Assembly (NCBI GenBank): GCA_030248295.1
Contig: JASANH010000674.1
Coordinates: 1 to 64,000, forward strand
Direction: 5' to 3'
Length of the DNA: 64,000 nt
From: Mesodorylaimus sp. YZB2_4
Taxonomy: Eukaryota > Nematoda > Enoplea > Dorylaimida > Dorylaimidae
Position 1 is the stretch's first letter. Each line of letters starts with the position of its first letter. Below the pieces are notes generated by a model. That model had not been told where the DNA came from and did not search any database. It saw nothing but the letters and a program-made list of their open reading frames with translations. Positions 33,106 to 42,210 of the stretch are shown piece by piece. A program made the translations under genes and the position numbers.

Positions 33106-33200
33106 CATGTTAGCGGGGGAGCTGCTCATGTTAGCGGGGGAGCTGCTCATGTTAGCGGGGGAGCTGCTCATGGTAGCGGGGGAGCAGCTCATGGTAGCGG
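33104..33200. repeat. 21 bp tandem array
   Basis: About five copies of GCTCATGTTAGCGGGGGAGCT-type units (the last two with GGTAGC). Related units in inverse orientation occur at 34075-34115, so this forms part of an inner inverted repeat around the C2H2 gene. Confidence 0.85.
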
Positions 33201-33356
33201 TGGAGCAATCACTGCCCTGATGCTTCCATATATTCTTCCTCATATGAATGTGAAGAGAGGGCTTACTGCCAAATGACGATAAAAGGCAACAGTTTTGTTG
33301 CATCTGCCAGTTTCATTTTTTTTCGAGTTGGCGAACGGTTTGGATTACTCTCGAAA

Positions 33357-33971
33357 ATGGTCAACGATAACGATAGCTCGTCTGGCGAAAATGGCGACGA
33401 TGAATGCACAAAATGTGACAAGACATTTTGTTCGAAATATTCATTGAGGCGTCACATGAAATCTGTTCATGGAAAGCGAGCGCGGACCAGTACTGTTGAT
33501 AGTAGCAAGGATGGTGATAGCGAAGAAGCGGATGGCGGCGGAGACAATGACGATGACGATGAAATAGAACCATCCAATAAAATTTGGCGGACATTCTTGG
33601 AACGGATCTTGCGTAATTGGAGGGAAGATGATGATTTTCAAATGCCAGAAACGGAAGATGATTTTCTAAACCTCAAAGATGAAGTCCGAGAGGAGTTGTA
33701 CAGTCAAACGGTCAAACTTTTGAACGACTACAATGCATTGGTCGATTCTCCAATATATAAAAAGATTCGAGTCACTGAAGATCGCCTATTACAATTGATG
33801 GATGACGAAGATAGTGATGATCAGCAAGAAGCCTTCCAAATAGCCTTCGATCAGAGGAAAACATTGCTATTGAATTTTTTGAATGACAACCTAGATGAAG
33901 TTGAAAATTATGCGGAAACATCAGACAGTGGAGAAGAAGATGGAGAAGAAGAAGAAGAGGACAGTGATTAA
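33357..33971 (+). CDS. C2H2 zinc-finger protein with acidic C-terminus
   Basis: 204 aa. One C2H2 finger near residues 18-40 (C..C....C.......H....H, with CTKCDKTFCSKYSLRRHMKSVH). Then comes a Ser/Asp/Gly linker, a helical domain containing IWRTFLERILRNW and DSPIYKKIRVTEDRLL, with FDQRKTLLLNFL near residue 175, and a tail of Glu/Asp. I recall this combination (single finger, W..I-type helix, DP..KI and KRK.LLN-like motifs) as a recurring family in invertebrate genomes, probably element-borne, but could not verify it. It lies alone between the terminal repeats. An in-frame ATG 28 codons upstream is possible; I preferred the one after the T-rich tract. Confidence 0.7.
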   Translation: MVNDNDSSSGENGDDECTKCDKTFCSKYSLRRHMKSVHGKRARTSTVDSSKDGDSEEADGGGDNDDDDEIEPSNKIWRTFLERILRNWREDDDFQMPETEDDFLNLKDEVREELYSQTVKLLNDYNALVDSPIYKKIRVTEDRLLQLMDDEDSDDQQEAFQIAFDQRKTLLLNFLNDNLDEVENYAETSDSGEEDGEEEEEDSD

Positions 33972-34324
33972 TTCACCCAACTGATTTTATAAAACTACTG
34001 TGCACAAACATTAATACCTTGATATTCAATCATGATCAATATTGATCAACATTGATCCACATTGATCATGAGCTGCTTCCCGCTAACATGAGCAGCTCCC
34101 CCGCTAATATGAGCAGGGTTGTAGGCTTATAAGTGCAACATGGACCATGAAGTAAAGCCGCCTAAGGTAAAAAGTGAACGCCCTGACTGGATTTGTAAGA
34201 AACTGGCATGGTGTATGCTCTCACATTTGCCGCTCACCTGATAAAATAGAAAGGTCCCCACAAAGTAGGAGCTACTCCTGCTACTAAAGTGCTGCTCTGC
34301 CATAAAGTGAGCAACTCTGAGCAG

Positions 34325-34570
34325 CTCTCCACCAAGGAGGAGCTGCTCCTGCAACAAAATGAGCAGGTCCGAGCTGCTCCCCACCAAGAAGGAGCTTCTC
34401 CTGCCACAAAATGAGCAGCTCCGAGCTGCTCCCCACCAAGGAGGAGCTTCTCCTGCAACAAAATGAGCAGCTCCGAGCTGCTCCCCACCAAGGAGGAGCT
34501 TCTCCTGCAACAAAATGAGCAGCTCCGAGCTGCTCCCCACCAAGGAGGAGCTGCTCATGTCACTAAATGA
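34325..34570. repeat. ~59 bp tandem array
   Basis: Four to five copies of a unit containing GAGCAGCTCCGAGCTGCTCC followed by CCACCAAGGAGGAGCTTCTC and CTGCAACAAAAT. The units are internally palindromic around GAGCTGCTC. The long minus-strand frame across it is a product of the repeat, not a gene. Confidence 0.85.
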
Positions 34571-34680
34571 GCAGCTCTGAGCAGCTCTGAGTGCTCCGCT
34601 GTAGGTTTCGATGACATGTATGTCTGCGCGTTCAAATAATCCATTGTCTTCACTGTGCACACTCGACCCTCTCTCTAAAC

Positions 34681-34753
34681 CGCCCTCGTGGCGCAAACTG
34701 GTAGAACTTTCAACTTCCAATCGGGCGAGGCGGGTTCGATTCTGAGCGGGCGC
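34681..34753 (+). pseudogene. tRNA-like sequence (pseudogene or SINE head)
   Basis: Has an A box (TGGCGCAAACTGG) and B box (GGGTTCGATTC) at tRNA spacing, and acceptor-like ends CGCCCTC and GCGGGCG pairing 6 of 7. The D-stem and anticodon stem do not pair well, so it is not a functional tRNA. Confidence 0.45.
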
Positions 34754-35513
34754 AAAACTTTTCACTTTTCTAAAATCATTGTTCATCAATGGTTGATTAA
34801 ACCCTTGTGATATGATAAGCGGATTATGTGACGCGATTGGAGCTTACATTACTGACTGGTCGATGATAAGGTTCAGCTAATGACTAGATACTGATAAGGT
34901 TCAGCTAATGACTAGATACTGATAAGGTTCACCTAATGACTATATACTGATAAGGTTCCCCTAATGACTGATAAGGGGGGCTTACAGTGATAAGAAGGGT
35001 CTTAAAGGACTGACGATAGGTACTTATTAGGGCGGTAAGCTAATTAAGGCCCTGCGGGGCTTGGCTTAAGGCTAATGGTCAGTAGCTGAGGGGTGATAAT
35101 AAGCTGGTATGATAAGCTGGGGGCTTCGCCCCCCAGCTAGCTGCGCGCGCGCGACGCACACTATAACTACTAGCATTTCGGTGGCCACGCATTTTTTTTA
35201 ATTTTTTTTAAGAAATTTTTCTTACATTCTTCGCTCCTGCATTCTGATGCTGTTTTGACTAGATAAACGACAGCAGATACATAGTGTCATGAGCTTGAAG
35301 CCTTGGAGATTCTCTAACTGAAGTTTTTCTTGCTGACTTTACCTTCTCGAATCGAAATCCATATGGTCTATAAAAACCATCTTATCAATGAAAATGCTGG
35401 TCCTGATCCGATTGACCTTGTGGTCAATTTTGTTTTGGCTGCCGCTTTAGCGAGCCAAGTTTGTTTAAATTCGACATCGATCTTTCAGAGAAAGGCCGCA
35501 GAGACTCAAAAGA

Positions 35514-36673
35514 ATGAGAATCATTGTTTTTGTACTGGTGATAGAATTCGCATTCATAGTGCATTTTCTTGCAGCAAGATATCAGTCGGCAGATAAAACG
35601 GAAAAATCATGGAAGGGTCACGATAATTTGGTGGTAAGAAAAGTATCCAAGCTTTCTTCTGGTGAGGAAAATGAGGTTCGTGATTCACTCTTACCGAGTG
35701 AGCTGGAAAATTCACAACAGCATTGATTCTAAAAAACCGTTTTTTAGTTGCGAGCCGATGTTTCGATGCTAAAGTTCCGAGCATCAGAGCTGAAAGCTCA
35801 ACTCGCTCAACTGAAAAAGGGAAGGCTGTACAAGGAGGTATGTTACTTGCATCTTCTGTATTTCACAATTGACCACGGGGGTCTACATTTCGCTCGATCC
35901 GGCGGATGTGGAATATGAATCGGCCCAGAGCGGATCCATTGGCCGGATCGAAAAATCGACTTACTCAAAGACAGGTAGTTCTCTGTTTTTTAGTACGGCC
36001 TGTGAAACCAGGATTATTGTAAATAAACAGCTACTGTTTGATATTTAGGCGACGTCAGCTGAAAGCTAGCTGATAAATCTCACAGAGGCGAGGCAAAGAG
36101 AATTTATAGCGGAGGAACACAGACAAATCATGGACGGGGAACAGGGAGAGCTATGTCTGAGGTCACCCTGTAATAACTGCAATTTGTCAAGCACGACTGC
36201 AATGATACCCTAATTTCAGCGCTAGGATTTTACCAGCGAGGAAGTTCATTCACCCAATGGTTCCATAAAACAGAAAAAAATGTCCGAATCACTCGCGCAG
36301 GAGAATGCTAGCAGTTCGAGCCATGAAGTGAACGTTTCGGTAAGTCTGTGATTTGAACTGCAGTAAATCGGTTTCCATGGTTAGAGAACTGAGTGTGGTA
36401 CTTTTTAGTACCCCTTGCCAATATTTTTACTGACAGCAGCTGATGAGAAAAGCAGCTCGGGTACTGAGCAGTTCCGCTCATTGAGACAAAGAATTCGAGA
36501 GATGGAGCGTGAAAGGGTGAGCTGTTTCTTTTTTAAAAAATGGCTATGTACCTCACTACCTGGCGTAATTACTGCCAAATTGTTTTTATTAGGAGCTAGA
36601 AAAGGAAGCAAAGATTTTTGAAAGCAGACAGTATCAAGAAGAATTATTTTCTGCTGAACACTGCGCCGACTGA
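35514..36673 (+). CDS. Five-exon small coiled-coil protein with N-terminal signal
   Basis: Exons 35514-35633, 35748-35837, 36226-36339, 36409-36516 and 36593-36673 join, all in phase 0, to 170 codons plus TGA, with donors GTAAGA, GTATGT, GTAAGT, GTGAGC and acceptors TTTTTTAG, CGCTAG, TTTTTAG, TTATTAG. The first exon starts with a hydrophobic stretch (VFVLVIEFAFIVHFLAA) typical of a signal peptide or membrane anchor. The second and last two exons are charged and heptad-like (ELKAQLAQLKK, RIREMERE, ELEKEAKIFE), suggesting a coiled coil. An AATAAA follows the stop by a few bases, and an acceptor-like CTTTCAG lies 24 bp upstream of the ATG, so a 5' non-coding exon is possible. No named family recognised. 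It appears intact. Confidence 0.6.
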
Positions 36674-36680
36674 GAATAAA
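36674..36680 (+). terminator. Polyadenylation signal
   Basis: AATAAA follows the stop codon of the coiled-coil gene by 2 bp (GAGAATAAAAACG). Confidence 0.4.
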
Positions 36681-36751
36681 AACGTTAGTCGGGCTTTCTA
36701 GTTTGTACAAAGAAGACAACTGCAGTGAAGATCCGAAATACAAGCAAATCA

Positions 36752-37335
36752 TTCCCCTGTCGGCAAGCCGTCAGCTGCTACAATCAATGGGATGGCCTTT
36801 TTCAAATGATCTATGTACCGCGTGCATTTTTCAGGCGTAACAGTGCTCCAGAACATGCAAATACCGTCTTTTATCTCTTATACTGTCCGAGGTTTCACAT
36901 ATTTCTTTAGGAACGCTTCAGTTCTGCCCACAGGTTTTCAAATGAGATTAATGTCTGGGCTTTGCGGCGGTGTACGCTTCCATCTGATTCCATTGGCTGA
37001 CATGTATTGGATCGCCGCGTTGGAGACATGCTTCGGGTCTAAAGAGCAGAAAAGGTGTGCAAGAGAGCAGTCTCTGATGCCTAGAAACACCCTTACCATT
37101 CTCCTGCATGAAAATGACATTATTGATTCCTCCGAACGTCTTTTGATTGAATGGTATCAGTGTCTTATGCAAAATTTCCTCAACATAAAATTCTGCGTCC
37201 ATAATCCCGTTAAATATTAGGATCAGCGTGGGCTCTCGCTTTGAGATGCCTAAAATGAATGAGAAAAAGATGTTAGTACGTAGTGTGCTAGGCAGTACAG
37301 ACACGTTTGAAGTTTCTACGTACCAGCCCAAATTA
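36752..37335 (-). pseudogene. Tc1/mariner transposase relic
   Basis: The minus strand reads ILGISKREPTLILIFNGIMDAEFYVEEIL (in parts), then PFNQ and MQENG, then, after a frameshift, WKRTPPQSPDINLI, where the usual ENLW continues in another frame, followed by a C-terminal part with CMFWSTVTPEKCTRYIDHL. These are the central and C-terminal motifs of a DD34D/E Tc1-type transposase, which cuts and pastes at TA. The N-terminal DNA-binding domain is not recognisable. Several frame breaks are visible, so it is dead. Confidence 0.8.
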
Positions 37336-37728
37336 GCACAGACGCAGGATGTTTGTAGACATTTTTCAAATCGATTTTCTCACCGATCCTCCCAGACCAT
37401 TTCACAGATGGTGAATGTATCTATAAAATACCCACTGCATGCGCAGCACTAACAAAATTTCCGTAAACATTTTGAAAGCTCGCTAACTAATTCCAAAGCT
37501 CTGGCACAAAATCTTTATGCGATTAGATCAGCCCAAAATTGCTAGCTGTGTGAGTCCCTTGCAGAGCAGGTTTTGAAGAAGCTTAGGCCATTAGACGGCG
37601 CCAGTCTGGCGAAAACCCGTACATCGCCAGCCCTTGGCGTGATAGCAGTGCAGGCAAAGCCGACCAAGCTCGTCGTCATTTGCGTTTGGATTTTCAGGAA
37701 GAACGGTCGCACATGAAAATGCTCGCTG

Positions 37729-38300
37729 ATGTTATTTTCTTTTGTTCCGGTTGGCGCCGCTAACATCCGGGGCGAATGCGAGTGTGTCGATGATGCATAC
37801 ACTCGCAGTGTGCAAGGGCGCCTGGGGCTCTCTGATTTATTGGCCATCTATTGTCACTCGACGGTGGCCACACTGGATTTTAGGGCAATCACGATCATCA
37901 AGTACTGCCCCGTCAAAGTAGGTTCGCTGTTTTCCGAGTTGACGCACGCACTTGGCGTAATACCTGCCATTTGTGCTAGCGTCGAAAATGTCCTCCGGAA
38001 TACCCTTTCGAGTACTGTAAGTCAGACTTTGTTATCCAATGCGTTCCCTGTCATCCTCACCAACCCAATTCTGCTTTCTAGGCCCGGCGAGACCAATTGC
38101 CGCGGCTACCTCGCCCCGACCACCACCGCCGCAATGTATGTCAACAACCAGGACGACGAGTTGTACTCCATACCCCACTAAAAAGGTTAATGAAAAGGAC
38201 CAAGGCCCAGGGCTTAGGAATAGAGAACACGAAGCTGCCACCGAAAAAACCATGCGAAAAATTTCCCCTCTCCACGAGCTCCTCTATTCCTAAGCCCTGA
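37729..38300 (+). CDS. Two-exon hypothetical protein with a hairpin-derived C-terminus
   Basis: Exon 1 (37729-38016, 96 codons) starts MLFSFVPVGAANIRGECEC and ends at a strong donor (ACT|GTAAGT). Exon 2 (38082-38300) follows a TTTCTAG acceptor, stays in phase and ends with TGA, giving 168 aa. The first ~18 residues could be a weak signal peptide. Exon 1 contains LSDLLAIYCHSTVATLDFRA. No known domain recognised. The last ~30 residues come from an inverted-repeat hairpin element (38177-38300) that recurs at 38692-38820, so the stop codon and tail appear to have been supplied by the element. Real expression is unproven. Confidence 0.4.
38177..38300. repeat. Hairpin element, copy A
   Basis: Contains GGGCTTAGGAATAGAGA near its left side and CTCTATTCCTAAGCCC at its right end, i.e. 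short inverted ends. Reverse-complement copy at 38692-38820; together they could form a ~125 bp stem with a ~390 b loop. Confidence 0.75.
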
Positions 38301-38691
38301 CATTCGTTCGCCTAAGATATACGGTGGGCTATATTGCGTGCCGACTCATAATGCGTAAAAGCATTTGCTGCATTGCTTGCATGGTCACAGTCATTAAATT
38401 GCGGCGTTAAGCGCTTGTTCCAGCAGAGGCACAGTATTTTGCTCGGTGTCTCGAGTAAACTATGCGTTCGATAAATGGACAGTCCGTTACGTCAACTTCA
38501 GGCATGTTAGGATTGCAAACTGTAGGTCAATGAATCCAATGCCAACTGCGCCAACAACTGTGTCGCACAGCCATTGCGTCAAACATCAAGCTTCCTGTGC
38601 TTTGGCTAATTCACATTATAGAACCTAACTCAAGTGACCACATCCCACGAAGCTCCAGCATTCCCACAGCTACGCACAACGCTATTGTTTG

Positions 38692-38820
38692 TCAGGGCTT
38701 AGGAATAGAGAAGCTCGTGAAGAAGGGAAATTTTTCGCATGGTTTTTTTGGTGGCAGCTTCGTGCTCTCTATTCCTAAGCCGTAGGCGTTGGTCCTTTTT
38801 ATAGACCTTTTTTAGTGGGG
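38692..38820. repeat. Hairpin element, copy B (inverted)
   Basis: Reverse complement of copy A with scattered differences. It includes the same short inverted ends and the CACTAAAAAAGG/ CCTTTTTTAGTG flank. Confidence 0.75.
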
Positions 38821-39902
38821 GTCTTGCTATATTGGCAGGTTTTCCATAAAATTTTTCTTAATTTCAAAAATCAAAAATGCCTACACTCCGAAACACCAAT
38901 AATTTCATTCCCGCTTGAAATTGTCCCTCAACTATCTCGCTTTTCGACAAATAGTTAATAATTTCAGCATATGCTGACCCGTAAGTAAAATCATCAATAA
39001 ACATTTCCTACATTCTGCAGAATTTCCTGAAGCACTACAGACACATTTCTCCCAGAACTTTTCGTAAATCACCCGAATATTACAAAATTGCCGTAATCTC
39101 GTCTTTCATGTCCCTGCCAGTTTTAGAATTTTGATCAGACGGCTTTGCAAGGGCACCTACCGCCACGCTGGAGAAGAACCGCAAAGGCAACTGATTCGTT
39201 TGTGATTTCGTGAAGAAGGTGGATCAAAGCTCTATTCTTTTTTTAAGTGTGTTTTCAGTGCACTCGGGAACACATGAGCTTGTTGGGTTTCCGCTTTTGC
39301 TATATGAACTGTATTTTTCTGTCATTTTCTAATGGATAGATCTGATCATTGCCGAAAGTGCAGGCTCTGACTTTTAATTAGAGAAGAAAGGCCGAATGTA
39401 TGGTGATCTGATCTTCTGTTCCATTAGAAGCTGAAATTCAGGGTGTGCAACGTGTGCCAAGTCACTATTAGCTCGAATTTTTCTCAACAATATTACTTCC
39501 GCATCAAATAAAACATGTGCTGCGCACAGAAACTCTGTCCACAGCATTTATATTCGTTCACATATTCTCAATTTATTGCCAGCGAATTCATCTTCGTTAG
39601 AGCCCGCTGAGCCTACCCAATCAATGGCGCCGCGCCCCAACCCGTTTAGTTGATGTTTCTAAATCCCGCGCAAAATATATAAGGACAGAAACACTGGCGC
39701 CTATAACTTTCAATAGTCGATAACCCAAGAACGATTGCACTGAAAAAACTGGTTTTTCGCAAGCTTTGCAAGATAAGTCAGATCTGCTATCATGTAAATT
39801 ATTATTACCAAGCTCCACTCTTACCAGGCGTGCGAGGGCGAAAATCCCGACCTGGTTATTCATTTTCGCTATAACTCGCGGGCGAAATCAATTAAATTTG
39901 GT
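38821..39902. other. Intergenic, no feature recognised
   Basis: AT-rich, no convincing gene, RNA or repeat. Confidence 0.5.
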
Positions 39903-40941
39903 ATGGATATGGGAGACTGGTTTCTACGCGTGGCCAGCGTGGCAGGTCGTGCCAGCGATTGCTTTCTTTCTTATTTGGTGAAGTATAGCGATCAATATTC
40001 GATAACGAGCCAACAAATAAATACTCCGAATAAATTCGATTCCCCCTCTTTTACCTATGAGCAGGATTTGGAATGGATACATCGACTATGGAAACGAACG
40101 TTCTTCAAGGAAACATCATCAACGAGAATGAAATCCGAGAAGAATTATCAAAGGTGGCCTTCATCCCACTTCATCTAGACGGTCTGTTGAACAAATCAGC
40201 GATCGAAATCATGAAATCTATTTATGACGAAAATTCGTAAGAGCTGCAACCTCTCCAATCAAAACGCCTTCCGATTGGCGAGAGCGATCAGAGTGATGTT
40301 ACCGTCGAAAGAGGCTCGAGACAAAGCAGTATCTGAAACACTCTCCATATTTCTTTTACGAACTGAATTAAAAATGCCTTGTTTGCCGTCGACGACTGTG
40401 AAGAAAACGATCCATTTGTATGGAATACCTGTTGAAGAAAGTTAAACTTGGGTCGAGCGATGGCTGAAAAGTCAGAAATTTGAATTGGCGTCTGCATGTC
40501 GCTGGTTATGTTGGCCTGTCACTGAAATTCAGAACGGCGGTAGATCACGGGTCGTGAAAATTTCGAAAGAGCAAGAGATACCAGGATACGCCAATGTCAA
40601 TTCAGTGTTACTAAAGCAGGTAGTCCCAATCCAATTGTGGCATGCCAAAGTGGTGCTGGAAGTGCAAGGAAAAAGGCCATGTATCGAAGGAGTGCGCAAG
40701 CCTGATCGAAAATCGAGAAACCAACCCAAATTCTTACGCCTCTCGGGCATCTGGCGGATATGGCGGTTTCAGGACAGCGGCAGCACGTATAGCCCAAATG
40801 TCAACAACTTCAAAGCCAGCAGTTGATAAACCGATAAATGACGAAAATAAATTTCCGCCGCTGGGTCTTCTGACTACGCAGCTGCAGGTTGTCAGGAAAC
40901 CATCAACTCTGACGTGCACTAGCACGGCTGCAGTGAAATAA
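39903..40941 (+). pseudogene. Gag-like / ORF1-like CCHC fragment
   Basis: Reading across frames, the region has an acidic/basic N-terminal part, a segment KTIHLYGIPVEES followed by TWV..WLKS in the usual position of the RNA-binding part of a retroelement ORF1 or gag, and one CCHC knuckle, CWKCKEKGHVSKEC (40653-40695). Several frame changes separate the parts. No reverse transcriptase follows; the sequence runs into the end of the glycine-rich TIR unit at 40945. The element class is uncertain. Confidence 0.55.
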
Positions 40942-41415
40942 ATCATATCAAAAAAGTCTGCTTATCGCAGAGTACAAAAACTTTTCGACCAGCCACCGCA
41001 TTCCAATACCTGATAGCTTAGGGTGGCTGGTCTAACACGGCGACTGGTGCTTGATATCTTAAACAAATCAAAATCTTCAAGAAGCATAATCCTTACTGGA
41101 GATGGAGATACTGGTGCAGTTCTCGCAGCGTTTCTCACCTCACAATCCTATTTAAATTAACTGGTACTAGCATGATTTGTAATATTCATAAACTGACATC
41201 CACATACTTCGTACCCAAATCAAATATAAAAAGCACAACAGGAATCACCTTATACTATCATTATTGTTGCTTAATTGCTGGTTTCTCTTTATAAGTGATG
41301 GCTGGCTGCAGCTCTTGTTGAGTAATCAATCGGCTGCTGTTGGTCGACAGTTGGCTTTTCCTGCTGACGGTCGCCACGGCCTCCACCACTATCGACGTTT
41401 CCGTGATCGCATCCA

Positions 41416-41838
41416 TCAAAAAAATCTACGACTACGCCCTTGGCCGCCACGATTACTTCGACGAACGCGGCCACGTCCTCGGCCACCAGAACCAGGGCCA
41501 GCACCGAAACCACGGCCGCCACCAAAGCCACGACCAACACTGAATCCGCGGACGCCACCAGAGCGACGACCAGCACTGAAGCCACGACTTCCACCGAATT
41601 CACGACTAGAACCAGCTCCACGACTAGCACTGAATCCACGGCCGCCACCAAATCCACAAACACCACCAAGACCGCGTCCATGTCCTCGTAAGCCCTGACC
41701 TTGAAAACCCACAGTATCGACCAAGACTATCAGAGGCTGCGATGGCTGCTGCTGCTGTTGTACTGGCATTGAAATGGGCTGCACCGGAGTGAGGGCGTAC
41801 ACGTTTTGACCAATTGGAATAGCGTGAGTAAAGGCCAT
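41416..41838 (-). pseudogene. Glycine-rich protein, copy 2 (frameshifted)
   Basis: Starts MAFTHAIPIGQNVY and keeps the Gln run and the GFGGGRGF-type repeats, with a longer arginine/glycine end (GRGRVRRSNRGGQGRSRR). A T-run extended to seven Ts near 41420 puts a TGA in frame after 140 aa, while the adjacent frame continues as DGCDHGNVDSGGGRGDRQQ. In copy 1 this position reads through. The TATA box and start context are conserved, and upstream the block GGAGGCGTGGCATC..TTACTTTGCGG is present twice in tandem (about 41945-42080), unlike the single copy at 10300. Confidence 0.6.
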
Positions 41839-42210
41839 TTTGGAATTTTTATAAAACCGACCAGTCCGAAAGACCGACCAGGACAATAATCGCACGATCT
41901 GCGTGCTTCCTGGCTTTTTATACCTTTTTCTTGCGCAATTCTGATGCAACAAACGTGTCCCGTATTGCGACCGCGAATGAATCGATGCCACGCCTCCTAG
42001 CGCTGGATTGTGCAATTCTAATAGAACAAAAATGTCCCGTATTGCGACCGCAAAGTAATTGATGCCACGCCTCCTGGCCTCCTTGGTTTTTTTAGCCTAG
42101 GTTTCCCATCCAATAAAAATAGCACAGCATGGCCTGAGGGGACTGCTTAGGTAGAGCGAGTCCGCATCACAGCTTCAGCTTACATGACAAACATCTTGCT
42201 ACTTGATTAA

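Larger units (their letters stand above)
32618..35182. mobile_element. Long-TIR element with C2H2 gene and tandem arrays (2.56 kb)
   Basis: The left arm (about 32618-33105) and right arm (about 34862-35180) are inverted copies: both hold GTCGCGCGC, CAGCTAGCTG, a block beginning CTTAAGCC..GCCCCGCAGGG, GGTACTTATTAGGGCGG on one strand, and the 28 bp repeat. The outermost shared motif is AGTAGTTAT. The interior holds a C2H2 gene (33357-33971), a 21 bp array and a ~59 bp array. No transposase or polymerase is present. Long TIRs with a single ORF suggest a non-autonomous DNA element or a Polinton-derived one. No target duplication could be identified. Confidence 0.7.

Noticed and set aside
34127-34789. 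220 aa minus-strand frame with repeated SSSELLILLQEKLLLGG
   Set aside because: Translation of the ~59 bp tandem array; not a gene.
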